Of a stretch of DNA of 64,000 nucleotides, positions 10,968 to 22,254 are shown piece by piece; the first letter of the stretch is position 1, and every line of letters begins with the position of its first letter. Made by a program: the position numbers and the translations under genes. The notes below the pieces were generated by a model. The model saw only the letters and a program-made list of their open reading frames with translations, had not been told where the DNA came from and did no database searches. Source of the stretch: Naumovozyma dairenensis CBS 421 (taxonomy: Eukaryota > Ascomycota > Saccharomycetes > Saccharomycetales > Saccharomycetaceae); NCBI RefSeq assembly GCF_000227115.2, contig NC_016486.1, forward strand, positions 868,001 to 932,000, in the 5' to 3' direction.

Positions 10968-13900
10968 ATGGACAACAACAACAATAACACAATTAGTAAC
11001 AATGAAACTGCTAATAGTTCAGAACTGTCATCCACTCTTACACAACAAATAAATGGAAACGTGACCATGAAAGATATCTCGTCTATAAATACGAATAATA
11101 ATAATAATAATAATTATGATCTTCCCTTAAATAATATAATACAAAAACCCACTACCACAACTACCACTAAACCTATCCTCATCAAGGAAAATGCACCTAC
11201 TATTGTTACCACTACTCCAATTACAACAATACCGTCGGTAACAACAACAGCAACAAATGTTACTATACCTAACAATACTAGTACGAATCTACAAAACATT
11301 AGCAATGATGGAGATAATAATGTTAATAATGACAAAGATCCATCGTCGTCAATAATACTCCCGCAACAACATAACATATTGAAATCTGTTGAATCACAAC
11401 AACACTTGCTGAATAATAGTAAGAAATCCTTAACTTTCTCAGTGAACAATAATGACGCAAACATTAAAAGATCCAGTATATATAAATCAAATGTAAATCC
11501 AATACCAATAAGACATAAGAGTAATACAAGATTAGATAATTCAGATTTACTCTCTACTAAAAGTAGATCATCATCAATGACAACTTCACTTTCAAAAAGT
11601 TTCTTATTTGGATTTTATCATAATAATAAAAGAAAGAAAAAATTAATAAATCAAGAAAATAAAAAAAATGGGATAATTTCAAAACAATATTGGATGAAAG
11701 ATGAATCTGTTAATGATTGTTATGATTGTGGGAAACCATTTTCTACTTTTAGAAGAAAACATCATTGTAGAATTTGTGGTCAAATTTTTTGTCATTATTG
11801 TACTTTACTCATTGATGGGAAAAGATTTGGTTTCAACGATTTAAATACTTTAAGAGTTTGTGATCATTGTTTTCAAAACATTGATAATTTTATTGATTCA
11901 AGTGATGATGAAGAAGATGATGATGATGAAGTGGAAGAAGATGGGGAACAGGAGGAGGAATATGAACAATCACAAGAGAACCTCAGTGAAAATAATCATC
12001 GATCATTCAATCCTGCGAAATATTATAGTAATGGTAATAAAAGTGAGGATGCAGTATCACTTCTCCAGAACTCACAACATGGTGACCATAATAATAATAA
12101 TAATAAAGCAGAGGTATTGTTATTCAATGATAATGATGTTCAAAGTATAATTACTTCAGGAGAAGATTCAAAATTATTTATAACAACCCCACCACCTCCT
12201 CCCAAGATGGCTATTCCTGCAACTAGACATGGTGAATCTTTAGAAATCTCCCCTCATTTACCAATGATAGATTCAAATCATAACCAAAGAGCTGGTTATT
12301 TGTCTCCACCCCATATCTATCACAGGAAATCAAGTAACCATTCCTTAAGAAGAACTTCGTTTTCGCAATATAATAAAAATAGAAATAATAATATATTCAA
12401 TGATTTTAAAAATAATAGTAGTAGTAATAATCTTAAAGAAAGATTATTAAACAGGAAAAACAAAACCATAAGTTTCACAGACACATTAAATCATAAACTA
12501 GCCAATAGAAATTTCAAATTTAACTTCCATTATCATCCACAAAACAATAATAATAATAATAATAATAATGATAATGTCAATAATAGTAACAAAAATACCG
12601 CTGCGCAAGCAAATAATAATACAAACGATAATAAATATCACCATCCTCGCCGTCACTCAGTTATTTCCAATAGAGGTAATAACAATCCACTATCATCTAA
12701 TTTTCCATCTGGTATTTTTACATCTCCAACTAATAATAATAACAGTAACAGACACATCTCAGAACAATATGGACAAATAGATAACGATTCTTCAGAAGAT
12801 GAAGATTCTATGTCTATCTATTCATCTTTAAATGATATCCCACATTCTGATAATCCAATAAGATCAATAAGAAATTCAAATAAATCATTACAACGTGCTC
12901 AAGCATCATTGCAAAGAATTCAAAATAGAAGGAAAAGTAGATCACGGACACATGTTAGTAAAAGTTCCGATTCATTAACTAGAATAAGAAATTTGCTATC
13001 TCATAGCACATCTAGCTTATATTCGCCTGAAAAGGGTACACAACCAACGTCACGCTCTCAACTAGCACAACTAGCGTTGGAAGCAAATCATAGTGATGGA
13101 TCAACTGTATCTACTTCATTCCCAACACCATCGGGATCAGAAACCATTATGACTAACTTAACAAGTAATCAAAGGGGAAAGATAAAAAAAGATTTTAACA
13201 TTAATAATGAAAGTGGTAGTAATAGTAATAGTAATGTTAATATTAGCTCATCTGCATGGAGGAGAATATCTGGCATATCAGGAATGAAAAATTACAAAGA
13301 AAATAAAACAGAATTGAATGAAGTGTCGACATTACATTTGGAAGCTTTATTAGAGCAAGTATTAAGTGATCAGAATATTGATGATCCTCAACCTTGGTTA
13401 CGATTATTAAGAAATTTCATGAAGAAAATTCAATATATTAAATTAGATGCAAGAGATACTCCGAACTCATTAGATTATAGACAAACATATGTTAAGATTA
13501 AAAGGATTAGTGGTGGTAAAATTGAGGCATCTGATTTTATCAATGGGATTGTGTTTTCAAAATCTTTACCTTGTAAGAGTATGCCAAGATATTTGAATAA
13601 CCCAAGAATCCTACTAATTATGTTTCCCATAGAATATCAAAAAAACAAAACCCATTTCCTTTCATTACAATCTGTCATGGCTCAAGAAAACGAATATTTA
13701 GCCAAGTTAGTAACAAGATTAACGGCATTAAACCCTGATATTATATTTGTTGGTGCAGAAGTTAGTAGATACGCATTGAAATTGCTAGATGAAGCTGGTA
13801 TTATTGTCCAATTTAATATGAAACCTCAAATAATTGAACGTATTGCTAAATTAACAGAGGCTGATATTGCAACTTCATTAGATAAATTATCATCAAATTT

Positions 13901-16900
13901 TAAACTAGGTAAATGTGGTTCCTTTGAAGTGAAAACATATATTTATCAGGAAAATATAAGTAAAACATATACTTTTCTGACTGGTTGTGATCCGTCCTTA
14001 GGTGGAACTATTTTACTAAGGGGCGATACTCAAGAAATTTTGAGAAAAATTAAGCAAGTTTCTGAATTTATGGTATATTCTGTATTTTCTTTGAAATTAG
14101 AAAGTTCCTTTTTCAACGATAATTTTATCCAGTTATCTTCTCAATTTTATCAAGAAAATAGAATACATAAACAAAATGATCCCGTAGAGGGATATTTTGC
14201 TGACTTCTTGGTTAAATTTAATAAAAGAATATTAACCGTATCGCCAACGGTACAATTCCCTATTCCTTTCCTTCTGCTACGAGCAAGAGAATTAGAGGAA
14301 CAGTTACATAAGAAGATGAACGAAAGTTTGGATCTGGATACAGTTGGAGATATTACTCGTACTGATTCATTATTAGGTATTGAGTCAACACTAACTATGA
14401 AAGATTTGAAATACGTCACTAAATTTATTAAAGAAAGCGAAATTGAAGACCTAAAGTCACAATTCGAGAAAAGAAGTAGGCAATGGGAACTCTCTTATTC
14501 TCTGTCGCATAATCTTTTGGGTACAGGATCTCATCAATGTATTACAGTTTTATATTCAATGGTTTCCACAAGGACAGCTACTCCATGTATTGGACCTCAG
14601 ATTGTTACAATTGATTATTTTTGGGATAGTGATATATCCCTAGGTCAGTTTATTGAGAATGTAGTGTCTACTGCATGGTATCCATGCCTTCAAGGTTGTA
14701 AGGGCCTACTAATGGATCATTATAGGAGTTACGTTCATGGGTCAGGGAAAGTGGACGTCCTAATTGAAAAATTTCAAACAAAGCTACCAAAGTTGAAAGA
14801 TATTATATTGAGTTGGAGTTATTGTAAAAAATGTGGAACTTCGACACCGATTTTGCAACTAAGTCAAAAGACATCAAATCATTCATTGGGGAAGTATCTT
14901 GAAGTGATGTTTTGGTCTAATAAGGATAGTGTAGAAGGTATTGGAGCATGTATGCATGATTTTACAAAGGATCATGTTAAATACTTTGGATATAATGATT
15001 TAGTAGTTCGAATGGAATATTCTGACCTAGAAGTTCATGAATTGATCACGCCACCGCGGAAGTTGAAATGGATGCCACACAAAGATATTAAACTTAAGAT
15101 TGAGTTATATTATCAAATATTGGATAAAATCAATGGTTTCTATGATAGTGTTTTAAACAGACTAGATCGCGTTAAACTAGACAGTGTTTCAGATGAAAAA
15201 ATAATAGCAGGCCAAGCAGAAATATCTGATTTACACACAAAGGTTAATATTGAAAAGAAATCATTATTGGAAATGCTAGAGCAGGTATATGAAGAAACAA
15301 AGGGTGATCAGCATTTATCATTGAATATGATTATTAGAACGCTTTATATGAAAGCAGTGAGTTGGGATTCGGCTTTCAATGCCTTTGGGAAGGAATATCT
15401 TCCTTCAGAAAATGATGTAACAAGGATCACTACGAAACAACTTAAGAAATTATTCAGTGATAATTCATCCCAGAAAAATGAAAAACTAATTAAAGATCAG
15501 TCTGAAGAATTAAACAGTGAGAAGCAGAGTTCAGAACATTCGCAGGATAATGTTAGCCTCCATGAAAGTAGGTCTTCTCTCATAAAAATGCGGAACTCAG
15601 CACAACAAGAATTTTCTGGGGATAACGAGGATCAAGTTCAAATTAAAGATGCAGAGAAAACAGAAAGTAATAAGGATAATGAACGTGTCCATGTCGCTTC
15701 TACATCAAATGGAGCAGACTCATTCGAAATAAATGTACTCAACCCAATTGGAGACAGACCAACCGTTAACAGATTCAAATCAAGTTCTGTTTTTGAACCT
15801 CATTCGAAAGTGAAAAATGTGCCAGATCCTAAAAGAGTCAGTATTGGCAGTAATTTAAGTTCTTTATCTACAGTAGGAAAGGACCATAATATGGATACCA
15901 AAGTTGGTCAGCTAGCCAGCTTTTTTGATCAAATGCATTTAGACGCTATCTCGAAAGAGTTTGAACTACAAAGAGAGAAGGAAAGATTACAATTGAACAA
16001 GTATAAGTATCAGGCTTTGAGATTGCAAACGTCGTCTCCAATCGTAGAGATTTACCAAGATGTTAACGATGCTGTCGATGAACCACTACATGATTCTTCA
16101 GAAACTACTTCAAGGCTGATTAAAGGCACAGAACATCCTGCATCGTTAAAAAAGACCAATAAAAGTAGTTCAGAACCGATTCTAACTCATCATGATTACA
16201 ACCCGAACTTGGAAGAAAAATTAGAGCATTCAATAAACCAGTGGGGTGTTGATGCAAAGGGGAAAGAGATAACTACAGCGAATGATAACCTACCATCTAT
16301 AGAGCCACCCAAGGCAACCACTGATGATAAGCTTAAACGGGAGCAATTGCAACAGGTAAATGCAGCCAAGGTAGCTGAAAGTACTGAATCTACATCTGTT
16401 ACTCAACCTGAAAAATCACTTTTGATGAAAGCCTTGACGAATTTTTGGGCCGACAGATCGCCTTACTTATGGAAACCACTTGTGTATCCCAGTTGCCCCA
16501 CAGAACATGTATTTGCTGATAGTGATGTCATAGTAAGGGAAGATGAGCCAACGTCATTGATTGCCTTTTGTTTAAATACGTCTGATTATAAACAAAAGAT
16601 GTTGAATATAAATGCAAACACTTTTAGTACTGTCAACTCTGATATCCCGGCATCGATAATAACGAAGGACACATCTTTAACAGCCCATGATTTATCCACT
16701 GCTGGTTCAGAGCTTGAAAATGCATCTACGACATCAATGAGAGAAAATTATGGTGGACGACCAAGTAATGATCCTGTATCAGTTAATCATCAATCTACTT
16801 CAATTGGTCCAACATCGGAACTCGAAAAAAGCATGACTAAGAAAACAGCGGTCCATTTACGTTACCAATTTGAGGAAGGTGCTACTGTCATGTCATGTAA

Positions 16901-17720
16901 GCTTTTCTTTACCGAGCATTTCGAAGCTTTCAGGAAGGTATGTGGTTGTCAAGAAAATTTTATTCAAAGTTTGTCTAGATGTGTCAAATGGGATTCTAGT
17001 GGTGGTAAAAGTGGGAGTGGGTTTTTGAAGACTTTAGATGATAGGTTTATAATTAAGGAGTTATCTCATTCTGAGTTGGATGCGTTTATTAAATTTGCCC
17101 CATATTATTTTGAATACATGGCACAAGCAATGTTTCATGATCTACCTACAACATTGGCGAAGGTATTAGGTTTCTATCAAATACAAGTTAGAAATCCAGT
17201 GGGTGGTCCAAAAAGTTATAAAATGGATGTTATCATCATGGAAAACTTATTCTACAATAGGAAGACCACAAGAATCTTTGATTTAAAAGGTTCTATGAGA
17301 AATAGACATGTAGAACAGACAGGGAAAGAAAATGAGGTATTGTTAGATGAGAATATGGTTGAATATATTTATGAATCACCGATCCATGTTAGAGAATATG
17401 ATAAGAAATTGTTGAGAGCTTCATTATGGAATGACACTTTATTTTTAGCTAAAATGAATGTTATGGATTATTCTCTAGTTATTGGTATTGATAATGAAGG
17501 TTACACACTTACAGTAGGTATCATTGACTTCATTAGGACATTTACATGGGATAAGAAATTGGAAAGTTGGGTGAAGGAAAAAGGTTTAGTAGGAGGTGGG
17601 GGAAGTAGTACAAAGAAACCTACTGTTGTTACTCCAAGACAATACAAAAACCGGTTTAGAGAGGCAATGGAAAACTATATTCTTATGGTCCCTGATCCTT
17701 GGTACCAAGATAATGTATAG
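10968..17720 (+). CDS. FAB1: Fab1, phosphatidylinositol-3-phosphate 5-kinase
   Basis: Fab1 makes PI(3,5)P2 on the vacuole and endosome. The 2250-residue product matches the family length (2278 in S. cerevisiae). The N-terminal 240 residues are Asn/Thr-rich. A FYVE zinc finger that binds PI3P spans about 243-303: Cys251/Cys254, then RRKHHCRICG and CHYC. A long Asn/Ser-rich disordered section follows. The CCT/TCP1-like domain, which binds Vac14 and Fig4, lies around residues 880-1160 (DIIFVGAEVSRYALKLL, LLRGDTQEILRKIK). The PIP kinase domain occupies the C-terminal 290 residues, with DLKGSMRNR near residue 2105, NVMDYSLVIGI and IIDFIRTFTWDKKLE. No disruption is seen. The gene is followed by tRNA-Ser(GCU), as in S. 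cerevisiae. Confidence 0.98.
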   Translation: MDNNNNNTISNNETANSSELSSTLTQQINGNVTMKDISSINTNNNNNNNYDLPLNNIIQKPTTTTTTKPILIKENAPTIVTTTPITTIPSVTTTATNVTIPNNTSTNLQNISNDGDNNVNNDKDPSSSIILPQQHNILKSVESQQHLLNNSKKSLTFSVNNNDANIKRSSIYKSNVNPIPIRHKSNTRLDNSDLLSTKSRSSSMTTSLSKSFLFGFYHNNKRKKKLINQENKKNGIISKQYWMKDESVNDCYDCGKPFSTFRRKHHCRICGQIFCHYCTLLIDGKRFGFNDLNTLRVCDHCFQNIDNFIDSSDDEEDDDDEVEEDGEQEEEYEQSQENLSENNHRSFNPAKYYSNGNKSEDAVSLLQNSQHGDHNNNNNKAEVLLFNDNDVQSIITSGEDSKLFITTPPPPPKMAIPATRHGESLEISPHLPMIDSNHNQRAGYLSPPHIYHRKSSNHSLRRTSFSQYNKNRNNNIFNDFKNNSSSNNLKERLLNRKNKTISFTDTLNHKLANRNFKFNFHYHPQNNNNNNNNNDNVNNSNKNTAAQANNNTNDNKYHHPRRHSVISNRGNNNPLSSNFPSGIFTSPTNNNNSNRHISEQYGQIDNDSSEDEDSMSIYSSLNDIPHSDNPIRSIRNSNKSLQRAQASLQRIQNRRKSRSRTHVSKSSDSLTRIRNLLSHSTSSLYSPEKGTQPTSRSQLAQLALEANHSDGSTVSTSFPTPSGSETIMTNLTSNQRGKIKKDFNINNESGSNSNSNVNISSSAWRRISGISGMKNYKENKTELNEVSTLHLEALLEQVLSDQNIDDPQPWLRLLRNFMKKIQYIKLDARDTPNSLDYRQTYVKIKRISGGKIEASDFINGIVFSKSLPCKSMPRYLNNPRILLIMFPIEYQKNKTHFLSLQSVMAQENEYLAKLVTRLTALNPDIIFVGAEVSRYALKLLDEAGIIVQFNMKPQIIERIAKLTEADIATSLDKLSSNFKLGKCGSFEVKTYIYQENISKTYTFLTGCDPSLGGTILLRGDTQEILRKIKQVSEFMVYSVFSLKLESSFFNDNFIQLSSQFYQENRIHKQNDPVEGYFADFLVKFNKRILTVSPTVQFPIPFLLLRARELEEQLHKKMNESLDLDTVGDITRTDSLLGIESTLTMKDLKYVTKFIKESEIEDLKSQFEKRSRQWELSYSLSHNLLGTGSHQCITVLYSMVSTRTATPCIGPQIVTIDYFWDSDISLGQFIENVVSTAWYPCLQGCKGLLMDHYRSYVHGSGKVDVLIEKFQTKLPKLKDIILSWSYCKKCGTSTPILQLSQKTSNHSLGKYLEVMFWSNKDSVEGIGACMHDFTKDHVKYFGYNDLVVRMEYSDLEVHELITPPRKLKWMPHKDIKLKIELYYQILDKINGFYDSVLNRLDRVKLDSVSDEKIIAGQAEISDLHTKVNIEKKSLLEMLEQVYEETKGDQHLSLNMIIRTLYMKAVSWDSAFNAFGKEYLPSENDVTRITTKQLKKLFSDNSSQKNEKLIKDQSEELNSEKQSSEHSQDNVSLHESRSSLIKMRNSAQQEFSGDNEDQVQIKDAEKTESNKDNERVHVASTSNGADSFEINVLNPIGDRPTVNRFKSSSVFEPHSKVKNVPDPKRVSIGSNLSSLSTVGKDHNMDTKVGQLASFFDQMHLDAISKEFELQREKERLQLNKYKYQALRLQTSSPIVEIYQDVNDAVDEPLHDSSETTSRLIKGTEHPASLKKTNKSSSEPILTHHDYNPNLEEKLEHSINQWGVDAKGKEITTANDNLPSIEPPKATTDDKLKREQLQQVNAAKVAESTESTSVTQPEKSLLMKALTNFWADRSPYLWKPLVYPSCPTEHVFADSDVIVREDEPTSLIAFCLNTSDYKQKMLNINANTFSTVNSDIPASIITKDTSLTAHDLSTAGSELENASTTSMRENYGGRPSNDPVSVNHQSTSIGPTSELEKSMTKKTAVHLRYQFEEGATVMSCKLFFTEHFEAFRKVCGCQENFIQSLSRCVKWDSSGGKSGSGFLKTLDDRFIIKELSHSELDAFIKFAPYYFEYMAQAMFHDLPTTLAKVLGFYQIQVRNPVGGPKSYKMDVIIMENLFYNRKTTRIFDLKGSMRNRHVEQTGKENEVLLDENMVEYIYESPIHVREYDKKLLRASLWNDTLFLAKMNVMDYSLVIGIDNEGYTLTVGIIDFIRTFTWDKKLESWVKEKGLVGGGGSSTKKPTVVTPRQYKNRFREAMENYILMVPDPWYQDNV

Positions 17721-17955
17721 ATTATTATTAGAACAATAATTTATAAATCTCTATGTCTGCATAACTTATATTCTTGAAAAGTAAAAGTGCCGCTTTTGCG
17801 AGGATTACCTTTGCCACACAAGGTAAGAAAAAAAAAACGTAGAAAAAGTGGAAAATAAGACAAGCCCATTAACTATTAAAAGTTATGAGTTTGCACCTTT
17901 GTATACCGAGAATCATACACAGATGTTCCATTTTGCTGAAAGTAAGAAAAAAAAT

Positions 17956-18055
17956 CGTCACAGACAGGATTCGAACCTGCGCAGGTAAAACCCAATGCCT
18001 AATTGCTGTTTCTTGAAATAGCAGGGCATCGCCTTAACCACTCGGCCACTGGGAC
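17956..18055 (-). tRNA. tRNA-Ser(GCU) with intron
   Basis: The reverse complement folds as a class II tRNA. It has an acceptor stem starting GTCCCAG, D-arm A-box TGGCCGAGTGG, anticodon stem ATGCC/GGCAT, anticodon GCT, a long variable arm (TGGGTTTTACCTGC region) and the T-arm B-box GGTTCGAATCC, ending TGTGACG. An intron of about 18 bases lies directly after position 37. In S. cerevisiae the intron-containing tS(GCU)F lies just after FAB1, so the position agrees. Upstream DNA (above 18055) is gene-poor and holds a probable LTR relic, as often happens at Pol III genes. Confidence 0.97.
18001..18018 (-). other. tRNA-Ser(GCU) intron
   Basis: The segment between base A37 and the base preceding the 3' half of the anticodon stem is removed as the tRNA intron. 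The exact edges could shift by one base because of a repeated A/T at the junction. About 19 bases is usual for this tRNA in S. cerevisiae. Confidence 0.8.
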
Positions 18056-18903
18056 AATTTTTCGTTTTTTAAATCGCACGAAATTTGGATAGTTAAATTG
18101 CTAATATTTTCGAACAATATAAGATATCCGATCGAGATAACGAAGCATTGGCGTCATGCCAAAGTGTCACAAAGAAGTATGTTTATTTTATTATTGTTTG
18201 AGTAATTACTGTCACGAAATTATGTGTCGTTATCAGTTAAGTAAGTCAAGAATTATTATTATGAAGTTTACCAGGTTCGAAGTAATGACCCGAACTATGT
18301 TATGCACCATACATGTTTGTAGCTGTATAACGTTTATTGAATTATAATTGAATATCGTTTGTTGAATTAAGTCTAATGCCATGCAAGTGTTATCTTATTA
18401 TTATCAAGATTGTTTTTTGATTGCAGCCACGTCTACGGTTTCGGCCGGCCATGCGTACAAGAGTCATGTATTGGGTCGGTTAAGTTGTATGGTTTTGCTG
18501 AGTGTTTACTCAGGCGTTCTGGATTAGTCTCTCCTAATCAAACCTACAAGTATTTAGAGTGTCCTGCGGAGCACCTAGTCGAAAGGACTTTGAGAGCGGT
18601 GTTCATGATTACGAATATTGTTTTATGCATGCATGACTTCAACGAGATACTATATGAACTTCTAGAATTTATTTGACTTACTAAGTTATTACTTTATTAA
18701 CATTATCCTAAGCCACAATTGTGTGAACAACTAGTTGTGTGCCTGTGGGAAGAAAGATACTACTAACCTTTAATTTACTTTATTTTATTTTATTTTATTT
18801 CTATTTTTACCAACCCAGCGAATCACAGTAAAGCCTAAAGCCCAGAATGAACCAAAGCCAAGGAGACAAGTCTATTATCCAATATTATGTTTAAAGTATT
18901 AAA
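18056..18903. other. gene-free region upstream of tRNA-Ser
   Basis: No supported gene is seen. S. cerevisiae carries YFR020W in the equivalent interval, but no matching frame is visible. A patch that is clearly more GC-rich than its surroundings spans about 18425-18620; the 88-codon open frame across it resembles nothing known. A TTTTA repeat lies at about 18779-18800. A B-box-like GGTTCGAAGTA at 18272-18282 has no cloverleaf around it. Confidence 0.45.
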
Positions 18904-19278
18904 TGTTCCAGAACAAAACAAGATTACTAAGGAGCACGTTGACCAATAGTTAGTCCAGAATAGTAGTAGTAGTTAGTAAGCATGATCATAGATAATTAGA
19001 AAAGAGGAGAACCAATAAGCATGAAGAGTTAAAGAAATAATGACTAGAAAGGTTATCGACAAGGGAAAAAGTATTTTGGAAAGATTATAAAAGGACTGAA
19101 AGTTGAACTAGAATTAGAGGTATTTTAGTTAGTTATTTATATCTCTTTATTAGTTATTATTTATACTATATATAAAGAGAGGAACCCGAATCATCTATTT
19201 CGCTAGAATCCTAAATTCTACTCTCTGCCTTTCAGAAGTTTAGATTTTGATCTATTATCGAACCCATATTTTACAACA
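18904..19278 (+). mobile_element. possible solo LTR relic (Ty1/copia-like)
   Basis: The segment begins TGTTCC and ends TTACAACA, giving TGTT...AACA inverted termini over about 375 bases. It contains a TATA-like element (about 19165) followed by a purine-rich stretch and a CTAAATTC segment that resemble the promoter part of Ty LTRs. It lies about 850 bases upstream of a tRNA gene, within the zone Ty1-type elements favour. The flanking 5-mers do not match, so no target duplication is visible. The call therefore rests on composition, ends and position. Confidence 0.35.
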
Positions 19279-19847
19279 ATATGAGTTTTATCATGAAGTC
19301 AATCTAAATCTGTTAAAAATCGAAGTGTATGGTACAGTAAACAGTGTTAGAGGTGATATTTATTCCAGCCATGTCCCTTTATCGGACAGTCTCCCCTTCT
19401 CCCCCTCTTCTGAATGAGAGAGGTATATAATTGTTTGAAACGTACATGGAATAAAAGTTCCTCGCTTATATAGTTATAATATTCAACTGCACAACACATT
19501 CTGTTATGCAGCACGATTTAATATACATATTGAATTCCAATATACCGATCGTACAATCCACGATTAGTCGATCCTTTATATCCTACGTACTTATTGATAT
19601 TCTTCCATAATTGATTGATTTTGATATAAGTGCCTCTGTATTTTTCCAGGATTTCTGTAATGCGCTTCATCATAAATTCAACATTAAAGAAGTTCTCCAT
19701 GGAACACAAACAGTACAGGTTCATAAGGAGATACCTTTCAAAGTTATAAGATCAGCAGACAAGGATGGAAACTAGATTGATTAACTACTTCTTTTTTATT
19801 TTTTACATTGAGTTGACCTACTTGTATTCAAATAAGGCTCCAAAATA
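19279..19847 (+). promoter_or_regulatory. ATG18 upstream region
   Basis: No supported gene is seen; the 68-codon minus-strand frame at 19518-19724 is not convincing. A pyrimidine-rich patch, CCCCTTCTCCCCCTC, lies near 19392-19406 and contains CCCCT elements. The last 60 bases are T-rich, as in a yeast core promoter. Confidence 0.4.
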
Positions 19848-21410
19848 ATGTTGAATCGATCATCAGAAATAACTTTTGTAAACTTTAATCAAACTGGGTC
19901 ATGCATATCGATGGGGACATCTCGCGGGTTCAAGATCTTTTGTAGTGATCCATTTGGAAAATTTTATTCAGAGGAAAGTGGGAGCTATTCAATAGTTGAA
20001 ATGTTGTTTGCTACATCGTTATTAGCTCTAGTTGGAAGTGGAGATGAACCAGCATTATCACCAAGACGATTACAGATCATTAATACGAAAAAGCATTCAG
20101 TGATATGTGAAGTAACGTTCCCTACATCAATATTGGCTGTCAAGATGAACAAATCACGATTGACAGTCCTATTACAGGAACAAATCTATATTTATGATAT
20201 TACGAATATGAGATTACTGCATACTTTAGAAATACATTCAAATGTTAACGGATTAATGGCGATATCACCAACTTTGGAAAATAACTACTTAGCATTTCCA
20301 TTGCCGCCTAGAGTGATAAACTCAGAAATTAGAACAAATGCCACAACTAATAATATAATGCTTTCAATGGGAGGTAAAAATAATTTAAGTTATGATACCA
20401 CGAAACAACTAGAAAAGGGGGACAGTGGAAGGAAAGACGATGAGAATGTATATGATAATGGTTCGACTAATACAATAAATACAGTAGATGAAGAGGATGA
20501 ATCTGCTTCAAAAGATGGGGTTTTGAAAAATGGGGATATCATTATATTTAATATGGACAGTTTACAACCCACAATGGTTATTGAAGCCCATAGAGGACAG
20601 ATTGCATCTTTAGCTTTCAATTTCAGCGGGACCTTATTGGCTACTGCTTCTGATAAAGGAACGATTATCAGAGTGTTTAATGTGGAGACAGGTGTCAAAT
20701 TATATCAATTTCGTCGAGGAACATATCCTACCAAGATTTATTCAATGTGTTTCAGCGATGATGATACATTTCTAGCAGTAACATCCTCAAGTAAGACAGT
20801 TCATATATTTAAGCTATATAAGAGCATGGATATTACCTCAAAGAGTGGTACTTCTGATGAAGCTATAGGTGCTGATGGGAACGATTATGATAGCAATTTT
20901 GGAGAAAACAACGAAGTGCTGGCTATGGATGATGAGGGTGAAGATATAGACGATGCAGGAGCATCAATTGCAGATAATGACTTAGATATAACAAATGAAA
21001 AAGAGCCGTACGTAGATGCCTCAAGAAAAACAGTCGGTAGAATGATACGTAGCTCTTCGCAAAAACTATCGAGAAAAGCAGTTAAAACTCTGGGGAATAT
21101 TCTCCCGATAAAAATGACATCGTTGCTAGAACCTTCGCGACATTTTGGATCGCTGAAATTACCTGTTGATGATACTAATGATAACAAAAGCATAGCAAAT
21201 ATCGGCCATCTAGTGGATGTTGATACGTCCAATTATCCGGAATTATTCAATACGGCAGAAAATATTTCGGCTAATGGACAATCGACTATTTTGAAGATGT
21301 TGTCTATCAGAGTAATTTCATCGGAAGGGTTCCTTTATAATTATATTTTAGATCCAGAGCGTGGCGGAGATGGACTTCTTCTGTCACAGTTCTCCCTTTT
21401 AGAACAATGA
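19848..21410 (+). CDS. ATG18: Atg18, PROPPIN phosphoinositide-binding WD-repeat protein
   Basis: Atg18 binds PI3P and PI(3,5)P2 and acts in autophagy and vacuole-size control. It is functionally linked to Fab1, encoded just upstream. The 520-residue protein (500 in S. cerevisiae) is a seven-bladed beta propeller. The diagnostic lipid-binding motif FRRG is at residues 288-291, preceded by the LATASDKGTIIRVF blade. The N-terminus VNFNQTGSCISMGTSRGFKIF is typical of the family. An acidic, Asp/Asn-rich loop interrupts the later blades at about residues 335-385. The gene order FAB1-tRNA-ATG18-ROG3 equals that of S. cerevisiae chromosome VI. Confidence 0.97.
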   Translation: MLNRSSEITFVNFNQTGSCISMGTSRGFKIFCSDPFGKFYSEESGSYSIVEMLFATSLLALVGSGDEPALSPRRLQIINTKKHSVICEVTFPTSILAVKMNKSRLTVLLQEQIYIYDITNMRLLHTLEIHSNVNGLMAISPTLENNYLAFPLPPRVINSEIRTNATTNNIMLSMGGKNNLSYDTTKQLEKGDSGRKDDENVYDNGSTNTINTVDEEDESASKDGVLKNGDIIIFNMDSLQPTMVIEAHRGQIASLAFNFSGTLLATASDKGTIIRVFNVETGVKLYQFRRGTYPTKIYSMCFSDDDTFLAVTSSSKTVHIFKLYKSMDITSKSGTSDEAIGADGNDYDSNFGENNEVLAMDDEGEDIDDAGASIADNDLDITNEKEPYVDASRKTVGRMIRSSSQKLSRKAVKTLGNILPIKMTSLLEPSRHFGSLKLPVDDTNDNKSIANIGHLVDVDTSNYPELFNTAENISANGQSTILKMLSIRVISSEGFLYNYILDPERGGDGLLLSQFSLLEQ

Positions 21411-22254
21411 AATCGCTTTATAACTTATTCATGAATTACAGAGGGGGAGTATAACCATTGGTCGCATAAGCTTTTCAATGTAAATAACGGTTTCCATTAT
21501 CGATAAAACTTTTTCTGAGTCTATCATTTCTTAAATGTGTTCATCGCATTGATTAACGATATACTTAAAGCGGTATGGTTCATTTTTCCAAAAATTGCTT
21601 CAAACATATGCATTCCCTTTTATATATATACTACGTTTTGGGCTGTCTAACAATCGTTTACATGTACTAAATTTACACATAATCTAATATACTCTGTATG
21701 TTCACCTGCACATGACATGATACTATATTTTGCATACTTCAGCAAAGATATAAATACCAGTGACAGTGTCTAGGGCCAACAGGAGCTACGATAAACTCTT
21801 TCCAGATGTAAATCTAGTAGGCAGACCTTCAAATAATGTCACAACAACTAAATCTATCTATTTATCCTTTGGTTATGATACCTTTTACTGTATAGTCCAA
21901 AGTTAATTAAACTCGGAATAGTTATCGAACTTTTGACCAACCCCGCGTTTATAATTTACCTAGTTAAGTACTAAATGTAGTGGCGACTGCATGATCTGGA
22001 TTAGTCGCTTTCTTTTAGACATAGAAATATGGTTCGTAGTATCAGTGAATCAGAAATAAACAAACAAGAAGACTTTTCTACTTACATTCGGTTATAATCC
22101 AAAACTTTTAAGTTACCCATATTTATATGTTATTTTTAACCAGGTAAAACAACTCGAAAAAAACTGCTATTAAAGGAAACGGGAGCTAGGGCGGAACCGA
22201 TCCTAATTGTATATTTTATAAATCTACCTGCTGAACTAATCCTAGCCAAGAAGA
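21411..22254 (+). promoter_or_regulatory. ATG18-ROG3 intergenic region
   Basis: This 844-base tandem gap is AT-rich with several TATA-like tracts, such as near 21622 and 22130. It presumably holds the ATG18 terminator and the ROG3 promoter. No hidden gene or clear factor site was recognised. Confidence 0.4.

Noticed and set aside
18272..18282. B-box-like GGTTCGAAGTA near the tRNA gene
   Set aside because: It is not a full consensus, and no A-box, acceptor stem or cloverleaf can be drawn around it.
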